Below, in pieces: positions 24,064-32,880 of a stretch of DNA of 42,783 nt (the first letter of the stretch is position 1; the number at the start of each line of letters is the position of its first letter). Origin of the DNA: JAHQVI01 sp050330195 (GTDB taxonomy: Bacteria > Pseudomonadota > Alphaproteobacteria > Rhizobiales > Rhodomicrobiaceae); contig JBHJOB010000081.1 of NCBI GenBank assembly GCA_050330195.1, positions 1-42,783 of the forward strand, read 5' to 3'. A program made the translations under genes and the position numbers. Below the pieces are notes generated by a model. The model had not been told where the DNA came from. It saw nothing but the letters and a program-made list of their open reading frames with translations, and did not search any database.

Positions 24064-27000
24064 TTACTCCGCTGCGTGCGGACGCGGCACGGGTTCGACG
24101 GGTTCTCCCGCTTTCGACGTTGCCGGGGAGCGGTCCTCGATCATGCGCGGCGTCCGTGTGTCGGGTTCCGGCTCGTCGACGGGACCGATGAACCGGCTGA
24201 AAAACCGCCAGATGAGCCGCGAGAAATCATCCATCGCGACGAACACGGCCGGTACGAAGATGAGCGACAGCAGCGTCGAAAGCAACAACCCGCCAATCAC
24301 GGCAATCGCCATCGGCGCGCGGAACTCGCCGCCCGCTCCCATGGCGAGCGCGCTTGGAAGCATACCGCCGGTCATCGCGATGGTCGTCATGATGATCGGG
24401 CGCGCGCGCTTCCGGCCCGCGTCGATGATGGCTTCGTTCCGCTTCACGCCGGCCGCGATTTCCTCGATGGCGAAATCGACCAGCATGATCGAGTTCTTGG
24501 TCACGATGCCCATCAGCATGAGCATGCCGATCAGCACGGGGAAGCTGAAAGGCTGTTCCGTGATCACCAGCGCGAAAATCACCCCGCCGATGGACATGGG
24601 CAGCGAGAACAGGATGGTGATCGGCTGAAGGAAACTGCCAAACAGCAGGATCAGCACGGAATAGACCATCATGATGCCGGCGCCCATCGCATAAGCGAAG
24701 CTCTCGAAGACCTCGCTCATGACTTCGGCGTCGCCAACCTGTCTCAGCGCAACGCCCGGCATGCCGTCCAGCGCTTGCACCTCGGGGAGCTGGAAGACCT
24801 TTTCGAGAGCCACGCCAAGCGCGTCCGTTCCGACAAGGTCCGCCCCGATGATGACCCGGCGCTGCCGGTCGTAGCGCTCGATTGAGGACGGCCCCTGCCC
24901 CACTTCGATGGAGGCGACCGAAACCAGCGGCACCGCGTCGCCGGAGGCTGTCCGCACTTTCAGCGTTTCCAGCACCTGCCGGTCGGCGCGCGCGGTCTCG
25001 TCAAGCTGGACGCGAATCGGGATCTGGCGGTTTTCCAGGCTGAACTTGGCCAGATTGGCGTCGATGTCGCCGATGGTGGCGATGCGGATGACTTCGGACA
25101 GCGCCTCGGTGGAGACGCCCAGTTCGGCGGCCAGTTCGGGGCGCGGGCGGAAACGGACTTCGGGCCGGTCGAGCGCGGAGTTGGAGACGACATTGTTCAG
25201 CTCCGGCACGCGCTGCATGGCGCTGACGATCCGGGGCGCGGTCTCGGCGACCGCCTCGCCATCCGAGCCGGTCACGATCAGCGACAGCGACCGCTCGCCA
25301 TTCTCGTTCGTCACCCATGAGCGCAGATCGGGGATTTCGGCCAGCTCTGTGGTCAGGCGCTGCTCGATTTCGCGCTGGCGCGCCTCGCGGTCATCCTTGT
25401 TGACAAGATTGACGACAAAGGTCGCCTTGCGCACTTCCTCGCCGCCACCCGCAAAGCCGAGAATGCGCCCGCCATCGACGAACACGCTTTCAACCTCCGG
25501 ATGCGCGCGGATCACTTTCGTGACTTCATCCGTCATGCGCTTGGTGTCTTCCAGACGCGAGCCGGGCGGCAGTTCCGAGGCGATCATGATGCGGGCCGCG
25601 TCCTCGGCGGGCAGGAAGCCCTGCGGCAGCAATTGCGTGCTGACGATGGAGCCGCCGAACACGGCGAGCCCCAGCAGCACGGTCAACAGCCGGTGGCGCA
25701 CTGACCAGCCGATCAGCCGCGTATATTGCCGCAGAAGCCAGCTTTCCTCTTCATGCCTTTCGCCGTGATCGCGCATGAAATAGGCCGCGAGCGTCGGCAC
25801 GATCAATCGGGCGACCAGCAGCGAGAACAGCACGGCGGCGGCGACCGTTATGCCGAACTGCTTGAAATACTGTCCCGCAATGCCGCCCATGAAGCTGACC
25901 GGCACGAACACGGCCACGATGGTGAGCGTGATCGCGATAACGGCGAGACCGATTTCATCGGCAGCTTCCAGCGCCGCGCGATAGGGCGATTTGCCCATGC
26001 GGATATGCCGGACGATATTCTCGATCTCGACGATCGCGTCGTCCACGAGAATGCCGGTGACGAGCGTCAGGGCAAGCAGCGTCACCAGGTTGAGCGAGAA
26101 GCCCAGCGCGGACATGGCCCAGAAGGTCGGGATGATCGAGAGGGGCAGCGCGATGGCCGCAATCATCGTGGCGCGGAAATCGCGCAGGAACAGAAACACC
26201 ACGAGCACTGCGAGGGCCGCGCCCTCCATCAGCGTGTACATCGTGGCGACGTAATTGCCCTGCGTGTAGGTGACCGTATTATCGACCTTGCGCAACTCCA
26301 CATCCGGGTGGTTATCAAGCAGCTCGGCGACCTTGGCGTCGACACGTTCGCCGACCACGACGTCGCTGGCTCCCTTGGCGCGCGAAATATTGAAGCCTAC
26401 CACCTCCTCGCCGTTGAAGCGGGCGAAATATTTCGGCTCCTCATAGGTGTCGAGCACGCGGCCCAACTCGTCGAGACGGACCTTGCGGCCGCCGGGCAGC
26501 GTGATCGGCGTCGATGCAAGGAGGTCCACGGTCGAGGCGCTGGCAAGCGCGCGAATGGTCTGCTGGTTGCCGCCGATTTCCGCCTTGCCGCCCGCCAGAT
26601 CGACATTGGTGGCGCTGAGCTGGCGATTGACCTCGCCGGGCGTGATGCCGAGAGCGAGCAGCCGGTCCGGGTCGAGCGAAATGCGGATTTCACGGTCGAC
26701 GCCGCCGACGCGCCGGACCTCGCCGACGCCGGAGACACTCTGCATCTCGCGCATGATGACATCGTCGATGAACCAGGACAGTTCCTTGACATCCATGCCG
26801 GGCGCGGACGCCGCATAAGTGATGATCGGCAGACCGGCCAGATCGATACGCTGCACGATCGGCTCGTCGATGGTTCGCGGCAACTCGGCCCGGATGCGCG
26901 CGATCGCATCCTTGGCGTCGTTGACGGCGCGGTCGGTGTTCGTGCCCAGCTCATATTCGATGCTGCTCACCGACGACCCGTCCGTGATCACCGAGGTGAC

Positions 27001-27246
27001 GTGCTTGACGCCGGTCTGCGCGGCAACCGCATTCTCGACACGCTTGGTGACCTGCGTCTCAAGCTCGGACGGCGAAGCGCCCGGCTGGGTGATCGCGATG
27101 GAGACGAGGGGGATGTCGATATTCGGGAAACGCTCCACGGGCAGCGTGCGGAAAGCGATCAATCCGAGTATGACCAGCACGATGAACATGACGATCGAGG
27201 GAATCGGCGTCCTGATCGACCACGCGGAAATCCTGAGATGGCGCAT
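24064..27246 (-). CDS. RND efflux transporter permease (HAE1/AcrB-like)
   Basis: A 1060-residue inner-membrane proton/drug antiporter. There is one transmembrane helix at the N-terminus (about 13-32), a periplasmic porter loop, a core block with the proton-relay pair in TGILVDDAIVEIENI (about 400-415), a second periplasmic loop and a C-terminal block ending SLIFVPAVFVAMDDF. The C-terminal 40 residues are a Pro/Glu-rich cytoplasmic tail. The start shares TAATG with the adaptor stop. It would work with the adaptor and an unlinked outer-membrane TolC-type factor; none is encoded here. Substrate is unknown. Confidence 0.95.
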   Translation of the reverse strand: MRHLRISAWSIRTPIPSIVMFIVLVILGLIAFRTLPVERFPNIDIPLVSIAITQPGASPSELETQVTKRVENAVAAQTGVKHVTSVITDGSSVSSIEYELGTNTDRAVNDAKDAIARIRAELPRTIDEPIVQRIDLAGLPIITYAASAPGMDVKELSWFIDDVIMREMQSVSGVGEVRRVGGVDREIRISLDPDRLLALGITPGEVNRQLSATNVDLAGGKAEIGGNQQTIRALASASTVDLLASTPITLPGGRKVRLDELGRVLDTYEEPKYFARFNGEEVVGFNISRAKGASDVVVGERVDAKVAELLDNHPDVELRKVDNTVTYTQGNYVATMYTLMEGAALAVLVVFLFLRDFRATMIAAIALPLSIIPTFWAMSALGFSLNLVTLLALTLVTGILVDDAIVEIENIVRHIRMGKSPYRAALEAADEIGLAVIAITLTIVAVFVPVSFMGGIAGQYFKQFGITVAAAVLFSLLVARLIVPTLAAYFMRDHGERHEEESWLLRQYTRLIGWSVRHRLLTVLLGLAVFGGSIVSTQLLPQGFLPAEDAARIMIASELPPGSRLEDTKRMTDEVTKVIRAHPEVESVFVDGGRILGFAGGGEEVRKATFVVNLVNKDDREARQREIEQRLTTELAEIPDLRSWVTNENGERSLSLIVTGSDGEAVAETAPRIVSAMQRVPELNNVVSNSALDRPEVRFRPRPELAAELGVSTEALSEVIRIATIGDIDANLAKFSLENRQIPIRVQLDETARADRQVLETLKVRTASGDAVPLVSVASIEVGQGPSSIERYDRQRRVIIGADLVGTDALGVALEKVFQLPEVQALDGMPGVALRQVGDAEVMSEVFESFAYAMGAGIMMVYSVLILLFGSFLQPITILFSLPMSIGGVIFALVITEQPFSFPVLIGMLMLMGIVTKNSIMLVDFAIEEIAAGVKRNEAIIDAGRKRARPIIMTTIAMTGGMLPSALAMGAGGEFRAPMAIAVIGGLLLSTLLSLIFVPAVFVAMDDFSRLIWRFFSRFIGPVDEPEPDTRTPRMIEDRSPATSKAGEPVEPVPRPHAAE

Positions 27247-28439
27247 TATTGAGCCTCGCTCACCGATTTTTCCTCAACCCGCACTGGACGCACGCTGTCA
27301 CCGTCGCGCAGCAGCATGGCCGAACGCAGCACCACGAGTTCGCCTTCGCTCAAGCCATCGACGATTTCGGCCTGGCCGCCGTTACGCATTCCCACGGAGA
27401 CCTTGCGGGTCTCCACGCGGCCGTCCTTGACGACCTTGACTGCCGCGCCCTCGTCCCTGTTGAGGATCGCGCTGTCCGGAATGCCTATGGACTGGCGCTC
27501 GCCCGTGTCGATGATCCCGCGCGCAAAGGAGCCGACGCGGAGTTCGTCATCCGCGCCAATGAAGATGCGGACCCGGCCAAGCCGGGTGGCGGGATCGACT
27601 TCCGGGGACACCAGACGAAGCGTCCCTTCACGCGGCTTCAGCCCGGCAGCGTCGATGCGTGCTTTTTGCCCCTTGGCGATGCGCGGCAGGTAGATCTCCG
27701 GAACTTCCGCATTCAGCTCGATTTCGCCCTTAACGATAATGCGGAAAAGCGGATCGGCTGTCGCGGTTGCAAGCGCGCCGGCCCTGGCGGTGCGGCGGCT
27801 GACGATGCCGTCGGCCAGAGCGCGGATTTCGGTATAGGTCAGCCGCAACTCGGCTTCGCGGATCTGCGCCTCGATCTGGGCCTTGTCGGCCTGCGCCACC
27901 GCCAGCCCGTCCCTGGCCGAGGTCAGCGAAGCAGCCGCAGTCAGCGCCGCGGCTTCGCGTTCCTCGAAGACCGACCGGCTTGTCGTGCCCGACTTGACCA
28001 GCTCCTCGGCGCGAGCAAAGGCGGCGTCCGCGCGCGACTTGTTGGCCTCAGCTTCCTTGATGCGGCTGCGGGCCTGCTCGATGGCGGCGTCGGCCCTCAT
28101 GCGATTGGCTTCCAACTGGGCAAGCTGGGCCTTGAGCGCATCGTCGGACAAGCGGGCAAGTATCTGCCCCGAGGTCACGCGGTCCCCTTCCTCGGCGAGG
28201 ATTTCTGTGATGCGATAACCCTCGATCTGCGGCGAAATGAGAACCTCCTCGCGCGGGACCAGAGAGCCAGTCACGAGAATGGTTTCGGTGAAGGTCTTCT
28301 TTTGCGCCGGCGTCACGCTGACGGCCGGTCCCGCAGCACCGCTTTCGGTCTGCGCCGCTTCGGCCGCCGAGGACGGCGCGGCAGGAAGCATCAGGGCCAG
28401 ACCGGCCACCATAAAAGCAATCAAGTCGCGCTTAGACAT
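27246..28439 (-). CDS. RND periplasmic adaptor (membrane fusion protein)
   Basis: A 397-residue HlyD/AcrA-type adaptor. There is a signal peptide or N-terminal anchor (MSKRDLIAFMVAGLALMLPA) followed by a lipoyl half (RITEILAEEGDRVTSGQILA), a long alpha-helical hairpin (about 90-180, with many Ala/Glu/Arg), the second lipoyl half and a beta-barrel domain. The ATG at 28439 has GGAG upstream and overlaps the end of tetR by 8 bp. Pairing with the RND permease by TAATG implies a stoichiometric complex. Confidence 0.94.
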   Translation of the reverse strand: MSKRDLIAFMVAGLALMLPAAPSSAAEAAQTESGAAGPAVSVTPAQKKTFTETILVTGSLVPREEVLISPQIEGYRITEILAEEGDRVTSGQILARLSDDALKAQLAQLEANRMRADAAIEQARSRIKEAEANKSRADAAFARAEELVKSGTTSRSVFEEREAAALTAAASLTSARDGLAVAQADKAQIEAQIREAELRLTYTEIRALADGIVSRRTARAGALATATADPLFRIIVKGEIELNAEVPEIYLPRIAKGQKARIDAAGLKPREGTLRLVSPEVDPATRLGRVRIFIGADDELRVGSFARGIIDTGERQSIGIPDSAILNRDEGAAVKVVKDGRVETRKVSVGMRNGGQAEIVDGLSEGELVVLRSAMLLRDGDSVRPVRVEEKSVSEAQ

Positions 28440-29094
28440 CCTGCGCTCCCACTTTCTCTCGATCTGATCCGGGTGGTTCAACATTCGCGGTCCCGCCCTT
28501 ATTCACGGGCCCTATAAGGCTGGAGATGAGCGACAGTAAGGCCGGCATGCACGCCTTGCCGTCAAAATCGGGATCAAGCGCGCGGCGCACAAACAGGCCG
28601 TCTCCCAACATCGAGATGAGCAACGCGGTCGTTGCAGGATCGTTCGGCGGGTCGATCCGGCCTTTCGCCTTGGCATCGGCAATAAGCCGCTCCAAGCTGG
28701 TGACGACGAACTTGTCGATTTCCGCAACCATGCGCCCGATATCCGGATTTCGCATCGCCTCGGCATTGATTTCCAGTTGGAGGCGGAGCTTTTCCTGCGG
28801 TTCATCGAGACAGTAGGTCTCGGCAAGCCTGGCAAGGGCCGCAAGGAAATCGGGAGCCTCGCTGACAGAGGCGAGCGCCTGGCCCAGCTTGGCCTTTTCA
28901 CGCTCGCAGATCCCGGCAATCAGCCCCTCCTTGGAGGTGAAATAGATGTAGAGCGCACCGGGGCTCACGCCGGCCTCGCGGCAGATATCCTGCATCGAGG
29001 CGCCGTGAAAGCCCTGCCGGGTAAAGCAGCGTTCGGCGGCGTCGAGAATCTGCTCGCGCCGGGCTTTCTGGGTCTGTTCGTCCAGTTTGGGCAT
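28432..29094 (-). CDS. TetR/AcrR-family transcriptional regulator
   Basis: A 220-residue repressor-type protein. The DNA-binding domain spans about 12-60, with AAERCFTRQGFHGASMQDIC and the recognition helix in VSPGALYIYFTSKEGL. The C-terminal ligand/dimerisation domain is variable. It is first in the minus-strand operon with the adaptor, pump and macrodomain genes. A perfect ACGAA-TG-TTCGT palindrome 19-30 bp upstream of its start is the likely autoregulatory operator. The small cytochrome c gene is divergent. Confidence 0.93.
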   Translation of the reverse strand: MPKLDEQTQKARREQILDAAERCFTRQGFHGASMQDICREAGVSPGALYIYFTSKEGLIAGICEREKAKLGQALASVSEAPDFLAALARLAETYCLDEPQEKLRLQLEINAEAMRNPDIGRMVAEIDKFVVTSLERLIADAKAKGRIDPPNDPATTALLISMLGDGLFVRRALDPDFDGKACMPALLSLISSLIGPVNKGGTANVEPPGSDREKVGAQDV

Positions 29095-29112
29095 ATCAAC
29101 TCATGCAATAAA

Positions 29113-29124
29113 ACGAATGTTCGT
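29113..29124. promoter_or_regulatory. probable TetR-family operator
   Basis: ACGAA-TG-TTCGT is a perfect palindrome, extendable with A/T-rich flanks (ATAAA and TTTAT). It is located just upstream of the tetR start in the divergent region before the cytochrome c gene. TetR-family repressors commonly bind such palindromes next to their own gene. The assignment to this TetR is by position. Confidence 0.55.
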
Positions 29125-29347
29125 TCTTTATTATCTGATATTGCCGGAGCGGCCGCATCCGTCAAGAGGCATTCGCTTTGAACCGGCGCTGCTACGACTT
29201 GCCGCGCGCGTGGGAGACCGATCCCGGGAGCCGCGATTCCCGCAAAAGGCATCCCGCTCCCGGAATCCTTTTCGCGGCTTGATCTGCGTCATTCACCGCG
29301 CGGCCAATCCGTGTTGCTATCGCCTCGACCGAAAGGGAGGAAACGCA

Positions 29348-29677
29348 ATGAACCATTCGTCAATGGGGATCTTCATAGTGGGTCTGGCTTTCGCCCTGCA
29401 GCCGGCTATCGCGTCCGGACAGGAGCGGGGCGACCCGGAAAAAGGCCTGACGTTCGCGCAAGAGGTCTGTGCCGACTGTCACGGCGTGCGGAAAGGCTAT
29501 GAGCCTTCGCAGGAGCCTTTTGCCCCCACATTCGAGGCCATCGCCAATTCGCCGGGGATGAGCGAACTTGCCCTGTCGGTTTTCCTGCGGACACCGCACG
29601 CAACCATGCCAAATCTCGTATTGACCGAGACGGAGATCGTCGATGTCGTCAGCTATATCGTGAGCCTGAAAAAGTGA
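29348..29677 (+). CDS. small class I cytochrome c
   Basis: A 109-residue periplasmic c-type cytochrome. A signal peptide (MGIFIVGLAFALQPAIASG, about 6-24) precedes the heme-binding motif CADCHG and the probable axial methionine in ATMPNLVL. The C-terminal helix VDVVSYIVSL completes the fold. GGGAGG lies 7 bases before the ATG. It is divergent from tetR, separated by 253 bp that include the operator. No oxidase or dehydrogenase partner is nearby, so the electron partner is unknown. Confidence 0.9.
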   Translation: MNHSSMGIFIVGLAFALQPAIASGQERGDPEKGLTFAQEVCADCHGVRKGYEPSQEPFAPTFEAIANSPGMSELALSVFLRTPHATMPNLVLTETEIVDVVSYIVSLKK

Positions 29678-29936
29678 CCTGGCGTCCCTGTTGCTGGCGT
29701 GATTCAAGCCCTGTTCAGGAATGTGCGGGTATGCTGGGCTGATATTTCCGGTAACGCATTCGTTGAATGTGGCTTCACTCATCCAGATATGACGGCAAGG
29801 CTCCTGAAATTTGGCAAGGGGCCCTGCATTTCATCTGGATAGGAATGATCGGCACGGACGATCCTTCCGGCAGCCGCAGAGCCAACCTCCGCGCCCGACC
29901 GGAACGGGGTCTTACGTCAAGCAAAGGGACAATGGA

Positions 29937-30494
29937 ATGAAATCAGCTCTGCTCGCCGCCGCTCTCACCGTCTTCCTCGCCAGCCCGGCATTTGCGCAGA
30001 CCGCGGAAACGGAACCCGGCGCAAATGCCGCTCAGCCCGCCGATGCGACCGCCTTCAAGACGACGCAGGCGCCGGGCGAATGGCGGATCGCCAACTATGT
30101 CGGCAAGCCGATCATGAACGCGGAAGGCGAAAAGATCGGCGACATCAACGATGTTCTGTTCGACCGTTCAGGCAGGATCACCACGGTCGTCGTCGGGGTC
30201 GGCGGTTTTCTCGGCCTTGGCGAAAAGCGCGTGGCGCTGCCATTCGAGGCCATCACCTATTCGGAGGAGGACGGAAAGCGGCTGATCATGGTGCCGCTGA
30301 CCAAGGAAACGCTGCAAGCGGCGCCCGACTTCAAGCTGGTCGAGAAGACCACGATGGACAAGGTTCGTGAAGCCGCGGGCGAAGTTGCCACCAAGGCCAC
30401 CGAAAAGGCCAGCGAGATCAAGGAACAGGCCGTACAGAAAATCGAGGAATACCGCGCGGAGGAGCCCAAGACCAGCGCGGAAAACACGAACTGA
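29937..30494 (+). CDS. PRC-barrel domain periplasmic protein
   Basis: A 185-residue exported protein. A signal peptide (MKSALLAAALTVFLASPAFA, cut near 21) is followed by a PRC-barrel-like domain (WRIANYVGKPIMNAEGEKIG and GDINDVLFDRSGRITTVV, about 49-130). A highly charged Lys/Glu/Ala tail (about 140-180) looks like an amphipathic helix or coiled coil. Related rhizobial proteins are poorly characterised envelope proteins. The start has a modest GGGA sequence upstream. The 259 bp before it hold no gene that I can see. Confidence 0.8.
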   Translation: MKSALLAAALTVFLASPAFAQTAETEPGANAAQPADATAFKTTQAPGEWRIANYVGKPIMNAEGEKIGDINDVLFDRSGRITTVVVGVGGFLGLGEKRVALPFEAITYSEEDGKRLIMVPLTKETLQAAPDFKLVEKTTMDKVREAAGEVATKATEKASEIKEQAVQKIEEYRAEEPKTSAENTN

Positions 30495-30533
30495 CCGTCT
30501 GGCTCGGCAACGGCCATTACGTTCCGGCAGGTC

Positions 30534-30875
30534 TCAGGATGGATCAGGCTGCTCGGCTGTAAGCCCGAGCGTCTGATCGTCCATGAGGGCCTGACGCACC
30601 GCCTTTGAACAGAGGTCGATGAAATGAAGGCCGGCCTGCCGGCCATTTCGCCAGCGCACCAGACATTCATAGATGTTCTGATTGTCCCGTTCGAAAAGAA
30701 GCAGTTCATCCGGGATCATGCATTCTTCATCCAGTTCCACCCGTGCGCCGCCTGGCGAGAGATCGACGATCATGCAGTCGAGCGTATAGGACTTGTCCGC
30801 GATACAGACGAGCTTGCCCTTGATCGAGACTTTTTCCCGCTCGTGCAATCTGTGGCGGATGATGTATCGGGACAT
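30534..30875 (-). CDS. PilZ-domain protein, possible c-di-GMP receptor
   Basis: A 113-residue protein with the PilZ pattern. An RxxxR-like motif (RHRLHEREKV, about 7-16) is followed by the DLSPGGARVEL motif (about 42-52), the D/N-x-S-x-x-G element that contacts cyclic di-GMP, then beta-strand segments (YECLVRWRNGRQAGLHF). The ATG at 30875 has AGGAAA upstream and starts at homology; a longer frame to 30962 is Arg-rich and unsupported. It is convergent with the PRC-barrel gene. Cyclic di-GMP binding is inferred from the motifs. Confidence 0.8.
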   Translation of the reverse strand: MSRYIIRHRLHEREKVSIKGKLVCIADKSYTLDCMIVDLSPGGARVELDEECMIPDELLLFERDNQNIYECLVRWRNGRQAGLHFIDLCSKAVRQALMDDQTLGLTAEQPDPS

Positions 30876-31211
30876 TTTCCTGCTCTGACAGCCGATGTCG
30901 AACGATGAACGGTTTTCGGATCGATGCCTTTCCGTCCGGCCATGCTTTCGGCGCTTAGGCAAATGGTAGCCCTTTAGCTTTAACAGGTGCTGAGCCGCGC
31001 GCTGTCAATTTTAGCCTGCGCCTTCATGTCTGCGCGCGCATCCATCGCTACCCAAAAGTCGCATAGGCGGGACTTTTCTTAAGCTATCACCAAAAATTCT
31101 CTTGAATATCCCCCCCACAACGTGCATATGCCCCCCCTTGTAAGCAGGCGCCATGGTAGTGCTCATGGCGCCTTCTTTGTCTGGTCATCTACTGGTTGGG
31201 GAGGACGCCAT
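30876..31211. other. 336-bp gap: speD leader region
   Basis: No gene is recognised here. The part near the PilZ gene has AT-rich segments that could carry the PilZ promoter. The part near speD contains C-runs (CCCCCCC at about 31110 and 31131) and a perfect hairpin at 31146-31173 described separately. An ATG at about 31128 is in frame with speD but reads through the hairpin and is not the preferred start. Confidence 0.5.
31146..31173 (+). promoter_or_regulatory. leader hairpin upstream of speD (possible attenuator)
   Basis: AGGCGCCATG and CATGGCGCCT form a perfect 10-bp stem with an 8-base loop (GTAGTGCT), followed by TTCTTTGTC. The structure ends 38 bases before the speD start codon and just before the GGGGAGG ribosome-binding site. 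It has the shape of an intrinsic terminator/attenuator in a leader, or a site for translational control. No known riboswitch was recognised around it. Confidence 0.6.
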
Positions 31212-31715
31212 ATGGCATACGATGTCGCCCTCTTCCAATTGGGGATGGACTTGGATCAAGGTTCAAGCACCGCCCAAACGGAAGAAAAACTTTCCGTCTG
31301 CGGCCCGAGCGTGGCGCAGCAGCAGGATCGAAAAGACTATTTTTGCGAGCGTGATGGCGAAAAGTTTGCCGGAACGCATCTTATTGTCGATGTGAAGAAT
31401 GGAAGCCGTCTCGACGACTTGCAGCACATCGAGAATACCTTCAGGAAATGCATCGAAGTTGCAGGCGCCACACTCCTGCACATCCATATGCATCATTTCA
31501 CGCCCAATGGAGGCGTCTCAGGCGTTGCCGTGCTTGCTGAATCCCATATCAGCATTCACAGCTGGCCTGAATTTGGTTACGCGGCCCTGGACATTTTCAT
31601 GTGTGGGGACGCAAAGCCGCATTTGGCCGTCGAAGTGATCCGCGAGGCTTTCCAGCCAAGCGAAATCATCGTTCACGAGCATCTGCGCGGCAAGGAAGTG
31701 GATCTCGCAGCCTGA
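31212..31715 (+). CDS. speD: S-adenosylmethionine decarboxylase proenzyme
   Basis: SpeD decarboxylates S-adenosylmethionine to supply the aminopropyl donor for spermidine. The 167-residue class 1 proenzyme self-cleaves at AESHISIHSWPEFGY: Ser111 becomes the pyruvoyl cofactor, with His116 and Cys131 (DIFMCGD) the other expected catalytic residues. The N-terminal about 48 residues are an extension relative to short archaeal and Thermotoga enzymes. A strong GGGGAGG precedes the ATG at 31212; an earlier in-frame ATG is considered part of the leader. It forms a spermidine operon with speE. Confidence 0.95.
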   Translation: MAYDVALFQLGMDLDQGSSTAQTEEKLSVCGPSVAQQQDRKDYFCERDGEKFAGTHLIVDVKNGSRLDDLQHIENTFRKCIEVAGATLLHIHMHHFTPNGGVSGVAVLAESHISIHSWPEFGYAALDIFMCGDAKPHLAVEVIREAFQPSEIIVHEHLRGKEVDLAA

Positions 31716-31744
31716 TTTGCGGGAGCGCTTGCCGCCACTGACTT

Positions 31745-31774
31745 GCAGTGCCCGGTCTTAAAGCCGGGCACTGC
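31745..31774 (+). promoter_or_regulatory. hairpin between speD and speE
   Basis: GCAGTGCCCGG and CCGGGCACTGC form a perfect 11-bp stem with an 8-base loop (TCTTAAAG). It lies in the 103-bp speD-speE gap, 45 bases before speE. It is followed by CCATTTCCCC, not a T-run. It could stabilise the speD message, partially terminate, or regulate speE translation. Confidence 0.65.
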
Positions 31775-31818
31775 CCATTTCCCCCGGAACGGCGATATTT
31801 TGCTCAAGGAACCATGCG

Positions 31819-32685
31819 ATGCAGCGCTGGGTCGAAGAAACTTTGCACGATCATTTCCGCTTTCGCTTCATCGCGGAGAAGGTTTTCTTCGAGAGCCGGA
31901 CCGAGCATCATCACCTGATCATTTTCCGGAACGAGACCTTCGGGCGCGTGATGATGCTCGACGGGGTCATTCAGGTCGCCGAGGCCGACGAATTCATCTA
32001 TCACGAGACGCTGGCTCACACGCCTCTTTTCGCGCTCGGCCTGCACGAAAAGCGCCGAGTGCTGATCATCGGCGGCGGCGATGGCGGCATGTTGCGCGAA
32101 GTGCTGCGGCACGAGGCGGTCGAGAGAGCCGTGCTCTGCGAGATCGACCGGAGCGTGATCGACATGTGCCGCGAGCATCTGCCGATGATCTCGCAGCGGT
32201 CGTACGACGATCCCCGCACCGAGATCGTGATCGGGGACGGCACGAAATTCGTACGCGAGACCAAAGAGCGTTTCGACGTCATCATCGTCGATTCAACCGA
32301 TCCCATCGGGCCGGCCGAAGTCCTATTCACGCAGGACTTCTATGCGGACTGCAAACGCTGCCTGAAGCCGGGGGGCGTGCTTGTCAATCAATGCGGCCTG
32401 CCGTTTCTTCAAGGCTGGGAGCTGACGCAGACCATGCAGCGCTTCCGCAAGAGCTTCGCGGATGTGGGCGCGTTTCTCATTCACACGCCGACCTATATAG
32501 GCGGGCCACTGGTTCTCGGCTGGGCATCGGACGACGCTGCGCTGCGCGCCATCAGTCAGGAAACGCTGGCCGACCGCTTCGGGAAGGCGGGGCTGGCCAT
32601 GAAGTATTACAATCCGGCGCTTCACAAGGGTGCTTTCGCCCTGCCGTCCTATGTGCAGGAACTGGTGGACAAGCAGGGCGAATAG
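31819..32685 (+). CDS. speE: spermidine synthase
   Basis: SpeE transfers an aminopropyl group from decarboxylated SAM to putrescine. The 288-residue protein has the nucleotide-binding VLIIGGGDGGMLREVLRH motif (about 81-98), the acidic CEIDRSVID segment, the catalytic Asp in IVDSTDPIGPAEVLFT (about 155-170) and the YYNPALHKGAFALP C-terminal motif. AAGGA lies 9 bases before the ATG. It follows speD by 103 bp and converges on egtD, with a palindromic composite repeat between them. Confidence 0.96.
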   Translation: MQRWVEETLHDHFRFRFIAEKVFFESRTEHHHLIIFRNETFGRVMMLDGVIQVAEADEFIYHETLAHTPLFALGLHEKRRVLIIGGGDGGMLREVLRHEAVERAVLCEIDRSVIDMCREHLPMISQRSYDDPRTEIVIGDGTKFVRETKERFDVIIVDSTDPIGPAEVLFTQDFYADCKRCLKPGGVLVNQCGLPFLQGWELTQTMQRFRKSFADVGAFLIHTPTYIGGPLVLGWASDDAALRAISQETLADRFGKAGLAMKYYNPALHKGAFALPSYVQELVDKQGE

Positions 32686-32702
32686 TTTATGGGGACAAGC
32701 CG

Positions 32703-32870
32703 CTAGTGTGATGATCCAGAAGTTCATTACCATTTTGCGGCGGGTCCATCACGAACTTCTGGATCTGAATCACACTAGTAGAATCAATAAGCTAGTGTCC
32801 CGATTCCGAAGTTCGCATCCGTGCCAACCGCAAGTTCCGTAGCGAACTTCGGAATGTCAAGGGACACTAG
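32703..32870 (+). repeat. CTAG-ended composite palindromic repeat, copy 1 (A-linker-B)
   Basis: Two CTAG-bounded hairpins are joined by a 13-base linker, TAGAATCAATAAG. Hairpin A (32703-32778, 76 bp) has ends CTAGTGTGAT/ATCACACTAG and inner arms GATCCAGAAGTTC/GAACTTCTGGATC. Hairpin B (32792-32870, 79 bp) has ends CTAGTGTCCC/GGGACACTAG and arms ATTCCGAAGTTCGC/GCGAACTTCGGAAT. A and B share the GAAGTTC core. No coding capacity is seen, so it is a miniature inverted-repeat type element. It lies between converging speE and egtD and would also form strong terminator-like hairpins. A second copy is at 38401-38568. Confidence 0.92.
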
Positions 32871-32880
32871 CCTTGGCTGG

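Noticed and set aside
25726..27252. Plus-strand open frame of 508 codons opposite the RND pump
   Set aside because: It is antisense to a clear RND permease. The composition (Asp/Arg/His-rich, low complexity) is typical of a shadow frame.
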